Below, one piece after another: positions 40,728-48,965 of a stretch of DNA of 64,000 nt (position 1 is the first letter of the stretch; the number at the start of each line of letters is the position of its first letter). A program made the translations under genes and the position numbers. Below the pieces are notes generated by a model. That model searched no databases, was not told the origin of the DNA, and saw only the letters and a program-made list of their open reading frames with translations. The stretch is from Mycobacteriaceae bacterium (GTDB taxonomy: Bacteria > Actinomycetota > Actinomycetes > Mycobacteriales > Mycobacteriaceae). Location of the stretch: assembly GCA_019749805.1 (NCBI GenBank), contig JAIEPH010000114.1, positions 1-64,000 on the forward strand, written 5' to 3'.

Positions 40728-42050
40728 ATGCCCGAGGAGCTCAGCGCCGAGCAGGCCGCCGCGCGTATTCAGCCCGCCGACACGTTGGGGATACCACTGG
40801 GTCCCGGTCAGCCGCCCGCGTTTCTGCGCGCTCTCGGCGAACGCGACGACTGGACCGAGCTGCGAGTCTACGGAGCGTTGATCGCGGTACTCACCGAACT
40901 GTTCTCGCGCAAGGGTGTTCGCTACCTGTCGGGATTCTTCGGCCCGCTCGAGCGGGCGCTGCGCGACGGCGGTGCCGACATCGCCTTCGCCCCCGCGGAC
41001 TTCCGCCGGTTCGGGCCACTGCTCGAACGTCAGCGCCCGCGCGTGATGACCACGGTCGCGGCGCCACCCGATGCCGACGGCTGGTGCTCGCTGTCACTGC
41101 ACGCAGGCGGCACGATCGGCGAATTGCACCGCGCCGGAGCTGATTCCGATCGGCTACTCGTCGTCGAGGTGTCCGATGCCTACCCGCGCACGTTCGGGCT
41201 GGGTGACGAGCATCCGCACGCGCTGCACGTCGACGACATCGACATCCTCGTGCACTCGACCGACGAGCCGCTCGCGCTGCCCGGCGGTGACGTGCCGCCC
41301 ACCGAGGCGGACAAGGCGATCGCCCGGCACGCCGTCGAGTTCGTCCCTTCCGGCGCGACGCTGCAGACGGGCATCGGCTCGATTCCAAACCAGATCGCCA
41401 CGCTGCTGGCCGAGGGTGACGGCGGCGATTACGGGCTGCACAGCGAGATGTTCACCGACGGCTGTATGCGTCTACACCAGGCCGGAAAGATCTCGAACGC
41501 GCGCAAAGGCCTGTACAAGGGGGTGAGCGTGACGACGTTCGCGTTCGGCTCCACGGAGCTCTACAGCTGGCTGAACGGCAACTCCGACGTGGCGTTTCTG
41601 CCGGTCGAGATCGTCAACTCGCCGGAGGTGATCTCCGACAACACCAACATGATCTCGGTCAATGGGGGATTGGCCGTCGACATTCACGGTCAGGTCGTCG
41701 CGGACACGATCAACGGCGACCAGTTCAGCGGGATCGGTGGCGCCGAGGACTTCGTGGCGGGTGCGGGACTCGAGCTGTCGGACCGGTCGCTGATCTGCCT
41801 GCCGTCGACTTACGAGAAGGACGGAAACCTGCAGTCGCGGATCGTGCCGTGGTTCGGTCCCGGAGCGGTGATCACCACGCCGCGCCATCATGTCGACGTG
41901 ATCATCACCGAGTACGGGGCGGCCGAGTTGGAGGGCAGGACGGTCGCGGAGCGCGGCGAGGCACTGGCCGCGATCGCACATCCGCAGTTCCGCGACGAGC
42001 TGCTCGCCGCCGCGAAGCGGGCGTCGAACGGCCGGTCACCAGTCGAGTGA
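40728..42050 (+). CDS. Acetyl-CoA hydrolase/4-hydroxybutyrate CoA-transferase family
   Basis: The 440-residue protein belongs to the acetate-type CoA-transferases. Visible are LQTGIGSIPNQIATLL, DYGLHSEMFTDGCMRL (Glu in HSEM is the probable catalytic residue), NTNMISVNGGLAVDIHGQV and ITEYGAAELEGRTVAERGEAL, all typical. It would move CoA between acyl groups, for example 4-hydroxybutyrate or acetate, or act as a hydrolase. ATG 40728 is chosen over the in-frame ATG at 40710. It ends at a strong hairpin facing gluQRS. Confidence 0.88.
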   Translation: MPEELSAEQAAARIQPADTLGIPLGPGQPPAFLRALGERDDWTELRVYGALIAVLTELFSRKGVRYLSGFFGPLERALRDGGADIAFAPADFRRFGPLLERQRPRVMTTVAAPPDADGWCSLSLHAGGTIGELHRAGADSDRLLVVEVSDAYPRTFGLGDEHPHALHVDDIDILVHSTDEPLALPGGDVPPTEADKAIARHAVEFVPSGATLQTGIGSIPNQIATLLAEGDGGDYGLHSEMFTDGCMRLHQAGKISNARKGLYKGVSVTTFAFGSTELYSWLNGNSDVAFLPVEIVNSPEVISDNTNMISVNGGLAVDIHGQVVADTINGDQFSGIGGAEDFVAGAGLELSDRSLICLPSTYEKDGNLQSRIVPWFGPGAVITTPRHHVDVIITEYGAAELEGRTVAERGEALAAIAHPQFRDELLAAAKRASNGRSPVE

Positions 42051-42056
42051 CTAGCG

Positions 42057-42114
42057 CGAACGTGGGTTACCCGCACACTTGAGGCACTCAAAGCGTGCGG
42101 GTAACCCACGTTCG
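42057..42114. terminator. Perfect 20-bp inverted repeat between convergent genes
   Basis: CGAACGTGGGTTACCCGCAC (42057-42076) is exactly complementary to 42095-42114. The 18-base loop contains a small TTGAG/CTCAA stem. The hairpin starts 6 bases after the CoA-transferase stop and ends 4 bases before the gluQRS stop. The right arm continues into the same 23-base word seen at 20542-20564. Confidence 0.75.
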
Positions 42115-42118
42115 GCGG

Positions 42119-42988
42119 TTAGGGGCGGTAGATCCAGGGCTGCCGAGGCAGCTTCGACGGGTCGAACTGCGGCAACATCTCCTCGACGGTGTTCGCTTGA
42201 TAGCCAAGGGAATCGGCGATCTGGGAGATGGCCCGCTGGACGCCGATCTCGGCGAGCGTGATGGCGCCGTCGCGTTTGGCGAGCCGCGCGCCGTCGGAGT
42301 TCAGGACCAGGGCCACGTGCGCGTACGTCGGCTCCGGATACCCGAGCAGTGCGGCGAGATACGCCTGACGGGGTGACGACGGCAGCAGGTCGTCACCGCG
42401 CACCACCTGGTCGATGCCCTGCGCCGCGTCGTCGACCACGACGGCCAGGTTGTATGCCGCGACACCGTCGCCGCGGCGCACCACGAAGTCGTCGACGATT
42501 CCGGTGTAGTCGCCGTGCAGCAGGTCGCGCACGGTGTGCGTGATGACGTCGGTGCGCAGTCGCAGCGCGGGCGGCCGTCCCAGTCGCGCGCGTCGCTCGG
42601 AGCGTTCAGCGTCGGTGAGGTCGCGGCAGGTTCCCGGATATGCGCCCTGCGGTGCGTGCGGCGCGCGCGGCGCCTGAGCGATGTCCTTTCGGCTGCAATA
42701 GCATTCGTAGAGCAATCCGCGGTCGAAAAGCACATCTATGGCACCGTCGTAGCGATCGGAATGCTGGGACTGCCACTCCGCAGGCTGATCCCAGGTGAGC
42801 CCGATGGCGGTCAGGTCGTCGAGTTGGCGGTTGGCGATATCGGTGAACGTGCGGTCGTCGAGATCATCGACGCGCATGAGGAATCGGCGTCCGGTCGAGC
42901 GGGCGAACAGCCACGCGAGCACCGCGGTGCGCAGGTTGCCGATGTGCAGATCGGCAGATGGGCTCGGGGCGAACCTGCCTGCGCTCAC
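42119..42988 (-). CDS. gluQ: Glutamyl-Q tRNA(Asp) synthetase GluQRS
   Basis: This 289-residue protein is a glutamyl-tRNA synthetase lacking the anticodon-binding domain. It attaches glutamate to queuosine in tRNA-Asp. The HIGH-like motif is LHIGN (residues 14-18), the KMSKS-like motif LAKRDGA, and a zinc site is formed by Cys in YECYCSRKD and GTCRDL. The length fits the YadB family. Its substrate depends on the Tgt pathway, and tgt is 3 kb away. It starts at GTG 42988. The small downstream-facing gene at 42998 precedes it by 9 bases. Confidence 0.92.
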   Translation of the reverse strand: MSAGRFAPSPSADLHIGNLRTAVLAWLFARSTGRRFLMRVDDLDDRTFTDIANRQLDDLTAIGLTWDQPAEWQSQHSDRYDGAIDVLFDRGLLYECYCSRKDIAQAPRAPHAPQGAYPGTCRDLTDAERSERRARLGRPPALRLRTDVITHTVRDLLHGDYTGIVDDFVVRRGDGVAAYNLAVVVDDAAQGIDQVVRGDDLLPSSPRQAYLAALLGYPEPTYAHVALVLNSDGARLAKRDGAITLAEIGVQRAISQIADSLGYQANTVEEMLPQFDPSKLPRQPWIYRP

Positions 42989-42997
42989 CCTCGCAAT

Positions 42998-43366
42998 CTA
43001 GCCGCGCTCCCAGGGCGGGTCTTCGCCCATCTTCTTGTAGTACTTGGCGAGGTGGCTCTTGACGCGGTCGACGTCGTCCTTGGGCAGGTCGACGCCGCCG
43101 CGGGCGCCGTTCATGATGCCGCCGGCGGCCATCACACCGCGCGGCACGGCCAGCAGCTTGCCGCCCACGACGTCGGCGATCAGCAGCTTGTACGCGGTGA
43201 AGTTGTTCTTACTGTCGCCGTCGTACCAGACGTGGGCGTCGCGGTATTTCTGGTTCGGCTCGTCTTCGGCGTCCGCCCATTTGCGCACGCGTTTCTCGGC
43301 CGCGCCGCCATCCCACTCACGATCGCGGTCGGCCAGCGGAAGATCCTGAAAACTCGTTACAGACAT
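42998..43366 (-). CDS. Small protein resembling a phage head-protease fragment
   Basis: This 122-residue conserved actinobacterial protein begins SVTSFQDLPLADRDREWDG and contains DAHVWYDGDSKNNFTAYK, LLIADVVGGKLLAVPRGVMA and SHLAKYYKKMGEDPPW. The last two parts look like a region of phage prohead protease/capsid proteins (family of XkdF-like proteins), in which VPRG and AKYYKKM-type motifs recur. It has no signal peptide or membrane segment. It probably is a domesticated phage domain; a function is unknown. It precedes gluQRS by 9 bases. Confidence 0.72.
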   Translation of the reverse strand: MSVTSFQDLPLADRDREWDGGAAEKRVRKWADAEDEPNQKYRDAHVWYDGDSKNNFTAYKLLIADVVGGKLLAVPRGVMAAGGIMNGARGGVDLPKDDVDRVKSHLAKYYKKMGEDPPWERG

Positions 43367-43394
43367 GCGTTATGCGTGCCCTGGTCGCGTCGGT

Positions 43395-44543
43395 TCAAAC
43401 CGTCTTGAACTGTCCGAGCCGCAACCAGAAGGCAATTGCCAGGTACGGAAGCATCAGCAGCGCAAAGGCGCCACCGTGGCCGGCGAGCTCCACCAACACG
43501 GCGTAGCTCCCATAGACGGCGAGCGTTGCGGCGTCGGTGGACATACCGGCCAGCGAGGTGACGGTCGCCCTGGCCGATCCGGTGATGCTGTTCTGTAGGC
43601 GGGTATCGGCGACGATGGTGGCGCATTGGAACACTCCGAACGCAGCGGCGAGGGCGACCGCGCCGAGTGGATGCTCCGACAGCGCACCCGCCGCCATCAG
43701 TACCGCGCCCACTGCGACGAGGGCCGCGAACGCCGTCGATCCCCAGCGCGCCACACGTCCTGCGGCCAAACCGCCCGCCGATGCGCCCGCCCAAACGACC
43801 ACCATCAGCAGCGAGACGTCGGCCGCCGTGACGCCGCCGCTTTCGATCAGCAACGGGGTGTACTCATCGAGCGCACCCCACACCGATCCGACGACCGCGA
43901 CGAGGATCACCGCGGCGCGGACGGAGGCTGACCGCCTGGCCTCTCGCGGTCCAGCCGCCAACGTGTCCGCCCAGCCGAGCTCTGGCTCGTCGGCTCCGCG
44001 AATCCGGTGCTCCGGGAACGACATCGCAACGACAGACGCCAGCACTGACGCGGCGACGCTGGCCGCGCCGACCGCCGCGAAACCGCCGGCCGAGATGATC
44101 GGTGCCGCGACTGCACCCGAACACGTCGCGGCCAGTACGCCGGCGACCTGTCCGCGTCCCATCAATGTGGCGTATTCATCTGCCGCCTGCAGTCGCTGCA
44201 ATTCCTCGTAGACGAGCGCTTCCAACGCGCCGGACGTCAGTGCCGACTTGAGGCCCCAGAGCACGAAACCGAGCGCGAACATCCAGTAGCCGGGAGCCGC
44301 CACCCACAACGTGAACGCGACGGCCGTGAGCAGTGGACCCGCGATCAACAGCCTGCGGCGTGAGGTCGCGTCCGCCCACGCGCCCGAGGGCACCTCGAGC
44401 ACGAGGCTGGACACGGACCAGATGACGAACAGCGACGAAATCTGCCACACCGACAGTCCGGTGTCGCTGAACAGCAGCGTGTACACCGGGTACAGCAGCA
44501 CGAAATCGTCGAGAAACAGGTACGCGTACAAGACGCCGGCCAA
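43395..44543 (-). CDS. MFS transporter
   Basis: The 382-residue protein has about 12 hydrophobic segments and the major-facilitator loop motif between TM2 and TM3 as SGAWADATSRRRLLIAGP, which corresponds to GxxaDrxgrr. The substrate is unknown; drug or metabolite efflux is likely. In-frame upstream there is a stop codon at about 44583 and no ATG or GTG, so the best available start is TTG 44543, just before the first helix. It is 28 bases upstream of the small phage-like gene. Confidence 0.85.
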   Translation of the reverse strand: MAGVLYAYLFLDDFVLLYPVYTLLFSDTGLSVWQISSLFVIWSVSSLVLEVPSGAWADATSRRRLLIAGPLLTAVAFTLWVAAPGYWMFALGFVLWGLKSALTSGALEALVYEELQRLQAADEYATLMGRGQVAGVLAATCSGAVAAPIISAGGFAAVGAASVAASVLASVVAMSFPEHRIRGADEPELGWADTLAAGPREARRSASVRAAVILVAVVGSVWGALDEYTPLLIESGGVTAADVSLLMVVVWAGASAGGLAAGRVARWGSTAFAALVAVGAVLMAAGALSEHPLGAVALAAAFGVFQCATIVADTRLQNSITGSARATVTSLAGMSTDAATLAVYGSYAVLVELAGHGGAFALLMLPYLAIAFWLRLGQFKTV

Positions 44544-44689
44544 GCGGCGGTGACGTTCGCGGCCGGCTAGCGGTCTAAATCAACATCGCCAGTTCATGGA
44601 ACGAGACTAAGGGAGTGATCGCGGAGGCGACACCGAATATCTCGCGTGGCGTCGGGATGAGTTTTGCCCTCCGGTGCAGTCTGATCTCC

Positions 44690-45256
44690 ATGGGCAAACT
44701 CATCTATGGCTTCACCGTGTCGGTGGACGGGTACATCGCCGACGCGCAAGGCAACATCGACTGGTCCGATCCGAGCGACGAACTGCACCAGTACTGGAAC
44801 GACTTCGAGCGGGAGACCGCCCTGTCGTTCTATGGGCGGCGGCTCTACGAACTGATGTCCGCTTACTGGCCGACCGCTGATGAGGACCCGGAAGCCACCC
44901 CGCTGACCGTCGACTTCGCCCAGGTTTGGCGCGACCTGCCCAAGGTCGTGTTCTCGCGCACGTTGGAGTCCGTCGACTGGAACTCCCGCTTGGAACGCGG
45001 CGACCCGGTCGAGGTGGTGACGAAGCTGAAAGCCGAAACCGACGGCATCTTGGAGGTGGCCGGCGCGACGCTGGCGGCGCCGATCGTGCAGGCCGGACTG
45101 GTGGACGAGTACCGGATGGTGATCGCGCCCACCGCCGTCGGCGGCGGCACCCCGTTCTTCCCGACTCTGCCGTCATGGATCTCGCTGCGACTCGTCGAGA
45201 ACCGCACCTTCCCGGGCGGCATCGTGCTGCTGCGATACGAGACCAAACACGACTGA
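44690..45256 (+). CDS. Dihydrofolate reductase/RibD C-terminal-like protein
   Basis: The 188-residue protein has a DHFR-like fold: MGKLIYGFTVSVDGYIAD at the start, YGRRLYELMSAYWP, VVFSRTLESVDWNS, EVAGATLAAPIVQAGLVDEY and PTAVGGGTPFF. This is the RibD_C/YyaP group, a NADPH-dependent reductase family of unknown substrate in most cases. ATG 44690 gives the usual short N-terminus. It stands alone between divergent and convergent minus-strand genes. Confidence 0.88.
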   Translation: MGKLIYGFTVSVDGYIADAQGNIDWSDPSDELHQYWNDFERETALSFYGRRLYELMSAYWPTADEDPEATPLTVDFAQVWRDLPKVVFSRTLESVDWNSRLERGDPVEVVTKLKAETDGILEVAGATLAAPIVQAGLVDEYRMVIAPTAVGGGTPFFPTLPSWISLRLVENRTFPGGIVLLRYETKHD

Positions 45257-45283
45257 CGACCACACGCAGTGAAGGACTCGCGA

Positions 45284-45709
45284 CTACGCCTTCACCAGGC
45301 TGATCGGGTTCTGGCCGCTGGTCCAGTCCGGGTCGCCACACACACCGGGCTTGGAGCGGAAGCTGATGGCGCCCACCAGGGTCGCGGGATCGAACGAATA
45401 CATCAGATCCGCAGGCCCGGTGCTGCCGTTGGGACAGATCCGGCCGTTCGGGACGTCAGTGCGCTCAATCGTCCACGGACCGCCGGCTACCCGGGTGATC
45501 TGCTCGAGCAGTCCGGTGGACGTCGAAATCGTCCCGCCGCAGGTCTCCTCGGCGTTGCACTGCGTGGTGATGCTCCATGTGTTCGACGTCGGACCGTTGA
45601 TGAAGGTGTACTCACCATCGAGCCGATCGTCGGCCGACGCGGGACTCGCCATCCCGAGAGCCATGCCGGTCAAGACGCACGATGCAGCCACCGCTCGAAC
45701 GATCACCAC
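45284..45709 (-). CDS. Secreted protein resembling the ectodomain of the kinase at 54554
   Basis: This 141-residue protein has a signal peptide (IVRAVAASCVLTGMALGMAS, cleavage near SASADD). The mature part reads DGEYTFINGPTSNTWSITTQ, then Cys, ETCGGTIS, GGPWTIERTDVPNG and VCGDPDWTSGQNPISLVKA. The pattern of strands, four Cys and Trp resembles each half of the Ser/Thr kinase ectodomain (TWVIKSAC...DTC; FDITTYC...DRC). Start is GTG 45709 or 45706. It follows ligC2 by 7 bases on the same strand. The function is unknown; ligand binding is inferred. Confidence 0.8.
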   Translation of the reverse strand: MVIVRAVAASCVLTGMALGMASPASADDRLDGEYTFINGPTSNTWSITTQCNAEETCGGTISTSTGLLEQITRVAGGPWTIERTDVPNGRICPNGSTGPADLMYSFDPATLVGAISFRSKPGVCGDPDWTSGQNPISLVKA

Positions 45710-45716
45710 GCCAGCA

Positions 45717-46790
45717 TCACACGGTTGCGCCGAGGCCGGGGACGATATCGCCGAGGCTGAAGGTGACCGGCTGTTCGAGTTGTTCGTATGTGCACGATCG
45801 CGGGTCGCGGTCGGGCCGCCAGCGGTTGAACTGCGCGGTGTGTCGAAAACGCTCGCCCTCCATGTGGTCGTAGCGCACCTCGACGACCCGCTCGGGTCGC
45901 AGCGGTACGAACGACAGGTCCTTGCCCGCGTTCCATCGCGAGCCCTCGTTGCGGCGCGGGGTCCGCTCCCCGGACATGTGGGCGGCCCAGTTCCACGGAT
46001 GCTCATCGAATGTTGTTACCAGCGACTGCAATTCGATGAACAGTTCGCGTCGCCTGGCCATCGGGAATGCGCCGATCACGCCTACCGAGGCCAATGTGTC
46101 GTCGTCCTTGTACAGGCCGAGCAGCAGCGAGCCGATCGCTTCATCACTCGACTTGTGCACCCGGTAGCCGGCGACGACGCAGTCCGCGGTGCGCTCGGGC
46201 TTGATCTTGAACATGACGCGTTTGTCGGGCTGATAGGTGACGGTCAGCGGCTTGGCGATCAGCCCGTCGAGGCCCGCACCCTCGAACTCGGTGAACCACC
46301 GGCGCGCGGTTGGCAGGTCGGTGGTCGCAGGCGTGACGTGAATCGACGGGCCCGTGCCCGCCAACGCGTCCACCAGTGCGGCGCGGCGCTCGCTGAACGG
46401 GCTCGACGTGTAGTCCTCGTCGTCGAGAGCCAGCAGGTCGAAGGCGATGAACGACGCGGGAGTCTTCTTGGCCAGCATCTGTACACGCGACTCGGCCGGA
46501 TGGATACGCTGCTGCAGCGCCTCGAAATCCAGGCCGTCGTCGGTGGCGATCACAATCTCGCCGTCGACGACGCAGCGCATCGGCAGCTCCGCGCGGACGG
46601 CCGCGACGAGGTCAGGGAAATACCTGGTCAGCGGGCGCTCGTTGCGGCTGCCGAGCTCGACGTCGAAGTCGTCGCGAAAGCAGATCGACCGGAACCCGTC
46701 CCACTTCGGCTCGTAGGAAGCATCCGGCGGAATCGACTTGACCGCCTTGGCCAGCATCGGTGACACCGGCGGCATCACGGGCAGTCGCAT
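45717..46790 (-). CDS. ligC2: ATP-dependent DNA ligase LigC (second copy)
   Basis: The 357-residue ligase has the nucleotidyl-transfer Lys29 in YEPKWDGF. Other ligase motifs follow in order: VVDGEIVIAT, FIAFDLLAL, GLDGLIAKPL and FKIKPERTADCVVAGY. An OB-fold domain ends the protein. LigC-type ligases act with PolD in a minor repair pathway in mycobacteria. Start ATG 46790 is chosen because GGAG lies 6 bases upstream and the protein then begins MRLPVMPPVSPMLAK. It is a paralog of the ligase at 51577. The names C1 and C2 follow the M. smegmatis arrangement as I recall it. Confidence 0.9.
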   Translation of the reverse strand: MRLPVMPPVSPMLAKAVKSIPPDASYEPKWDGFRSICFRDDFDVELGSRNERPLTRYFPDLVAAVRAELPMRCVVDGEIVIATDDGLDFEALQQRIHPAESRVQMLAKKTPASFIAFDLLALDDEDYTSSPFSERRAALVDALAGTGPSIHVTPATTDLPTARRWFTEFEGAGLDGLIAKPLTVTYQPDKRVMFKIKPERTADCVVAGYRVHKSSDEAIGSLLLGLYKDDDTLASVGVIGAFPMARRRELFIELQSLVTTFDEHPWNWAAHMSGERTPRRNEGSRWNAGKDLSFVPLRPERVVEVRYDHMEGERFRHTAQFNRWRPDRDPRSCTYEQLEQPVTFSLGDIVPGLGATV

Positions 46791-46844
46791 CACTCCATTG
46801 TCACAGCGACGTGGTGGCGCGGTCTTCATTCGCCGATTCTGAGG

Positions 46845-48965
46845 TCAGTGCGCCAACGACATCCGGCATGCGCGCGGATCGCCGCAATAGGCACCGGCTT
46901 CGACAGTGATGTCGCGGTCGTCGAGCACAAGGCCGTCGGCGGTCCAGCGCTGCAGGGGTCGCGTCGAGCACAGGACAGCGACGGACGTACTCGCACCGGC
47001 TGCTACGGCGATCGAACTGAAGCCGACGAGATGGCGCACCGGCTGCCCGTCGACCGGGCGCACCGCATACACCTGGAGGACATGACGGCCGTCGCGATCA
47101 CCGGTGTTGGTCACCGTCACCCTCGCTTCGAAGCCCTCGTCATGAACGGGCCCGAGCGTCAACTCCGTTGTGGTGAACGTCGTGTAGCCGAAGCCGAAGC
47201 CCAACGGGTACGCCGCCTGCACGCCGTCGTGGTCGAGCTTGCGCTGACCCCACCAACGGTCGTAGGTCACCGCGCGCGCCCGCCAATCCACGTGCGGCAG
47301 TTGTGATTGCTGCCTTGGGATGGTGACGGGCATCCGCCCTGTCGGCTCGGCATCTCCGAGGAGGACGTCGACAACAGCGCGACCGCCCTCCATGCCGGGG
47401 TACCACGCCATGAGGAGTGCGGCCACGTCACGGTCCCACGGGTCGACGACGACGGTGCCGCCCCCGATGACGATCACCACGGTCCGCGGATTGGCGGCGG
47501 CGACGGCGCGGATCAGCGCGACGTCCTCGTCGTGCAGACGTAGGTCGGACCGATCGCCACCGAAGGTCCACCAGCGGTGCGAGAAATTGAAGACCGCACT
47601 GACGATTTTGGCGACCCGTGGCCGACGCATGATCCCGCCGAACAACTGCATCGTGTCGGGCCCGAGAGCGATCAGCGCCTCGCCTTCGTCTTTCGGCGTC
47701 AGGCCGACGACGACCACCGCGACATCCGCATCGCCCGAATCTGTCGTGACGACGCGGTGGCTGCCGAGCCGTTCGCGCAGTCCCTGCAGTACCGAAACGG
47801 TGTTGCGCGGCCTGACATTCGACGATCCGGTGTCACCCAGGTTGGGGCGGTCGGCGAGCCGGCCCAGCACCGCGACACGTTGGAGATGCTGTTCGTCGAG
47901 TGGTAAGAGCGGTGTGCCATCAACACTTTCGTTGCGCAGCAGGACCGTCGCGCGGTGGGCCACCTCACGGGCCAGTGCGCGATGTTCGGCGCCGGTCACC
48001 GCGGATCGCGGGGGAGTCGGGCGGGCTCGCACGGCGAACTCGATCTGGGTGCGCAGGATTCGGGCGCACGCCCGCAGCACGTCGTCGCGCTTCAACTCGC
48101 CGGAACGCAGCGCCGCCGGCAGCGCATGGGCGCGCTGCTGCCGGAACGGCATTTCGACGTCTTGGCCGGCGGCGACCGATTCAACCGGATGGCGTAGACC
48201 CCAGACCCAGTCGGTGTGCACGAAACCGGTGAAACCCCATTGATCGCGCAGGATTTCGGTCAGCAAGTGTCGATTCTCGCCGGCCCACTGTCCATTGACC
48301 GAGTTGTAGGCAGACATCACGGAGTCGACACCGGCCTCGACGGTGCGCCGAAAGTGCGGCAGGTATCTCTCGTGGAGGACGTCCTCCGGCACACGGACGT
48401 CGACCTGAAACCGCGCTTCCTCCATGGAGTTGAGCGCGAAGTGCTTCACGCTGGTGATCACCCATGGCCGGGCGCCCTCGATTGCCGCCGAACCCATTTC
48501 GCCAAGCAGGAACGGATCTTCGCCGTAGGACTCCTGGGCGCGACCCCAGCCCGGAAAGGGCGCGACGTTGATGCAGAGACCACCCCAGAAGTTGGCGCCG
48601 AGAACACGTGCCTCGGCACCGATGGCAGCGCCGACGCGCCGTTCGATGTGGACGTCCCAGGTAGCCGCCCGCGCGATGGCGACCGGAAAGCTGGTGGACG
48701 AGGCGATGCCGACACCGCGCGGGCCGTCGGTGAAACGGAGCCCGGGGATTCCGGCGCGGTCGATGCGGCCCGCCGTCACCGCGAGGAAGTTCGTCCGAGT
48801 CCGCGCACCGTCGACAACGGATTCGAGCAGCGCTTTGTCGCCGTCGAGCAGCCACAGCAGCTCCCCGTCCGTGAGCGTGGCCAACAGTTCGGCGGCGGCG
48901 ACGTCGGAGGTCTTGTCGCCACGACGGACCGCGTCCACGGCGTCGGCGAAGGGGGTGCCCGTCAT
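46845..48965 (-). CDS. Glycoside hydrolase family 3
   Basis: This 706-residue enzyme has the GH3 (alpha/beta)8 domain: GLRFTDGPRGVGIAS, NVAPFPGWGRAQESYGEDP, VITSVKHFALNSMEEAR and the nucleophile Asp in GFTGFVHTDWVWG. The second domain has the family's MAWYPGMEGGRAVVDVLLGD, and a C-terminal fibronectin-III-like domain starts near LGPVHDEGF. No signal peptide is seen, so it is intracellular. It would cleave beta-glucosides or related sugars. The start ATG 48965 overlaps the upstream gene by 4 bases. Confidence 0.92.
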   Translation of the reverse strand: MTGTPFADAVDAVRRGDKTSDVAAAELLATLTDGELLWLLDGDKALLESVVDGARTRTNFLAVTAGRIDRAGIPGLRFTDGPRGVGIASSTSFPVAIARAATWDVHIERRVGAAIGAEARVLGANFWGGLCINVAPFPGWGRAQESYGEDPFLLGEMGSAAIEGARPWVITSVKHFALNSMEEARFQVDVRVPEDVLHERYLPHFRRTVEAGVDSVMSAYNSVNGQWAGENRHLLTEILRDQWGFTGFVHTDWVWGLRHPVESVAAGQDVEMPFRQQRAHALPAALRSGELKRDDVLRACARILRTQIEFAVRARPTPPRSAVTGAEHRALAREVAHRATVLLRNESVDGTPLLPLDEQHLQRVAVLGRLADRPNLGDTGSSNVRPRNTVSVLQGLRERLGSHRVVTTDSGDADVAVVVVGLTPKDEGEALIALGPDTMQLFGGIMRRPRVAKIVSAVFNFSHRWWTFGGDRSDLRLHDEDVALIRAVAAANPRTVVIVIGGGTVVVDPWDRDVAALLMAWYPGMEGGRAVVDVLLGDAEPTGRMPVTIPRQQSQLPHVDWRARAVTYDRWWGQRKLDHDGVQAAYPLGFGFGYTTFTTTELTLGPVHDEGFEARVTVTNTGDRDGRHVLQVYAVRPVDGQPVRHLVGFSSIAVAAGASTSVAVLCSTRPLQRWTADGLVLDDRDITVEAGAYCGDPRACRMSLAH

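Noticed and set aside
44544..44690. Longer N-terminus for the MFS transporter
   Set aside because: A stop codon lies in frame about 13 codons upstream of TTG 44543 and there is no other start in between.
45351..46763. 470-codon plus-strand frame
   Set aside because: It covers the ligase and secreted-protein genes on the other strand and has no motif of its own.
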